Position numbers and translations under genes: made by a program
Notes under the pieces: generated by a model
What the model saw: only the letters and a program-made list of their open reading frames with translations
Told to the model about the DNA's origin: nothing
The model's database searches: none
Part shown: positions 5,596 to 6,257 of the stretch, one piece after another
Position numbering within the stretch: the stretch's first letter is position 1
How the letters are laid out: the number at the start of each line of letters is the position of its first letter
Source of the DNA: Pseudomonadota bacterium
Lineage (GTDB): Bacteria; Pseudomonadota; Alphaproteobacteria; JAAXGF01
Assembly (NCBI GenBank): GCA_022563655.1
Contig: JADFMW010000157.1
Coordinates: 1-6,257, forward strand
Direction: 5' to 3'
DNA length: 6,257 nucleotides

Positions 5596-5617
5596 TGGGG
5601 CCGAAATTTCGGCCCCA
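5596..5617. terminator. Bidirectional terminator-like palindrome between convergent genes
   Basis: A perfect 22-bp palindrome, T + GGGGCCGAAATTTCGGCCCC + A, fills most of the 33-bp gap between the two stop codons (5591 and 5625). As RNA it folds to a 9-bp GC-rich stem with an AAUU tetraloop. Neither strand shows a proper U tract straight after it, so it may act as a non-canonical or Rho-assisted stop. Position and symmetry suit transcription ending from both sides. Confidence 0.7.
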
Positions 5618-5624
5618 ATCTCCA

Positions 5625-6257
5625 CTATTTTATCGTGCGGCCGAGGAAGTCGATCACCGCCTCGGCCGCGCCGTGATCGTAGAGGTCGTTGTGGCCGGCG
5701 GCGGGAAAGAACCTGGCCTCCTTGGGCTCGGCCGCCGCTGCGAACAGGGCGCGCGCCATGGCCACCGGAATGATCCGGTCGCGTTCGCCGTGGACGATGA
5801 ACAACGGCGCGCCGATACGGCCGATCTTCGCTAGCGAATCGAAGCGGTCGCGCACCAGGTACCGCGCCGGCAGGTACCAGTAGTGATGCGCGGCGACGGC
5901 GGCCATCGAGGTATACGCCGACTCGAGCAGCACCGCGCCCACCGGCCGCTCGGGCCGCTCGCTCGCCATCTGCACCGCCACCCCGGCGCCCAGCGACTCG
6001 CCGTACAACGCGATGCGCGATGGCGGCACGCCTGCCCGCGCAAGAAAGTCGAGGGCGGCCCGACCGTCGTGGTATAATCCCGCCTCGCTGGGACTGCCTG
6101 GGTTGCCGCCGTAGCCGCGCCAGGACACCAGCAGCACGCCGAAGCCGGCGTCGAGATAGGGCCGCGCCTTGTCGGCGCGGTGGCCGATGTGACCGGCGTT
6201 GCCGTGGTAATAAACGATGGTCGGCAACGCTTCGTCTGTCGGCGCGCGGTACCAGGC
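5625..6257 (-). CDS. Alpha/beta hydrolase, BEM46/ABHD13-like serine hydrolase (C-terminal 210 residues, 5' end outside window)
   Basis: The frame is open to the window edge. A TTG at 6227-6225 lies inside the fold and is probably Leu, not a start, because the upstream codons read AWYRAPTDEA, a normal lead-in to the first strand of this family. Motifs, numbered from the first visible residue: TIVYYHGNAGH (13-23, oxyanion-hole region), GESLG (86-90, nucleophile Ser88), HGERDRIIP (156-164, acid Asp160) and AGHNDLYDHG (187-196, His189), so the catalytic triad is complete. The family acts on small esters, thioesters or lipids, and the substrate cannot be read from sequence. An N-terminal membrane anchor is common in such proteins but would be outside the window. 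It ends with TAG 33 bp from the convergent CigR-like gene. Confidence 0.88.
   Translation of the reverse strand, partial: AWYRAPTDEALPTIVYYHGNAGHIGHRADKARPYLDAGFGVLLVSWRGYGGNPGSPSEAGLYHDGRAALDFLARAGVPPSRIALYGESLGAGVAVQMASERPERPVGAVLLESAYTSMAAVAAHHYWYLPARYLVRDRFDSLAKIGRIGAPLFIVHGERDRIIPVAMARALFAAAAEPKEARFFPAAGHNDLYDHGAAEAVIDFLGRTIK

Noticed and set aside
6225..6227. TTG as the start of the alpha/beta hydrolase
   Set aside because: The frame stays open to the window edge with family-like residues before it, and no ribosome site precedes the TTG.

Overview
The window is a high-GC bacterial segment that looks proteobacterial. An alphaproteobacterium of Rhodospirillales type is my best guess, based on the style of the alpha/beta hydrolase, the CigR-like protein and the two-gene korAB. 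This is inference from protein character, not from a marker gene. Most of it encodes two separate thiamine-pyrophosphate, iron-sulfur 2-oxoacid:acceptor oxidoreductases (OFOR superfamily), lying one behind the other on the minus strand.

Reading the minus strand from right to left: korA (4708-2825, a gamma-alpha fusion starting with TTG) and korB (2823-1795) are separated by one base and form a canonical two-subunit 2-oxoglutarate:ferredoxin oxidoreductase with the usual YPITP substrate motif. A 457-bp gap follows. It holds a short 13-bp duplication, an AT-rich promoter-like patch, three 19-bp tandem repeats and a possible 13-codon leader ORF. A second enzyme then begins: a fused gamma-delta subunit (1337-201) with two 4Fe-4S motifs, overlapping by ATGA the start of an alpha subunit (204 to the window edge). 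That alpha subunit carries YPIRP where pyruvate and 2-oxoglutarate enzymes have YPITP. The gamma domain has also lost the glycine-rich GxGGxG loop. From memory, the Arg substitution and the gamma-delta fusion match the Moorella oxalate oxidoreductase, which does not use CoA. A pyruvate-synthase-like enzyme of the related clade in aerobic or microaerobic autotrophs remains a real alternative.

A 433-bp divergent intergenic region (4709-5141) separates korAB from a plus-strand gene. It contains three AT-rich 23-bp tandem repeats and several dyads. The plus-strand gene (5142-5591) encodes a small exported CigR/RcnB-like protein with Pro-Pro-Gly-Leu-Ala repeats. It converges on a minus-strand alpha/beta hydrolase (5625 to the window edge, 5' end missing), with a perfect 22-bp palindrome between the two stops that probably serves as a shared terminator.

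The two oxidoreductases would both pass electrons to ferredoxin. KorAB has no ferredoxin domain of its own, whereas the second enzyme carries two clusters in its delta domain. No RNA genes, CRISPR arrays or intact mobile elements were seen.
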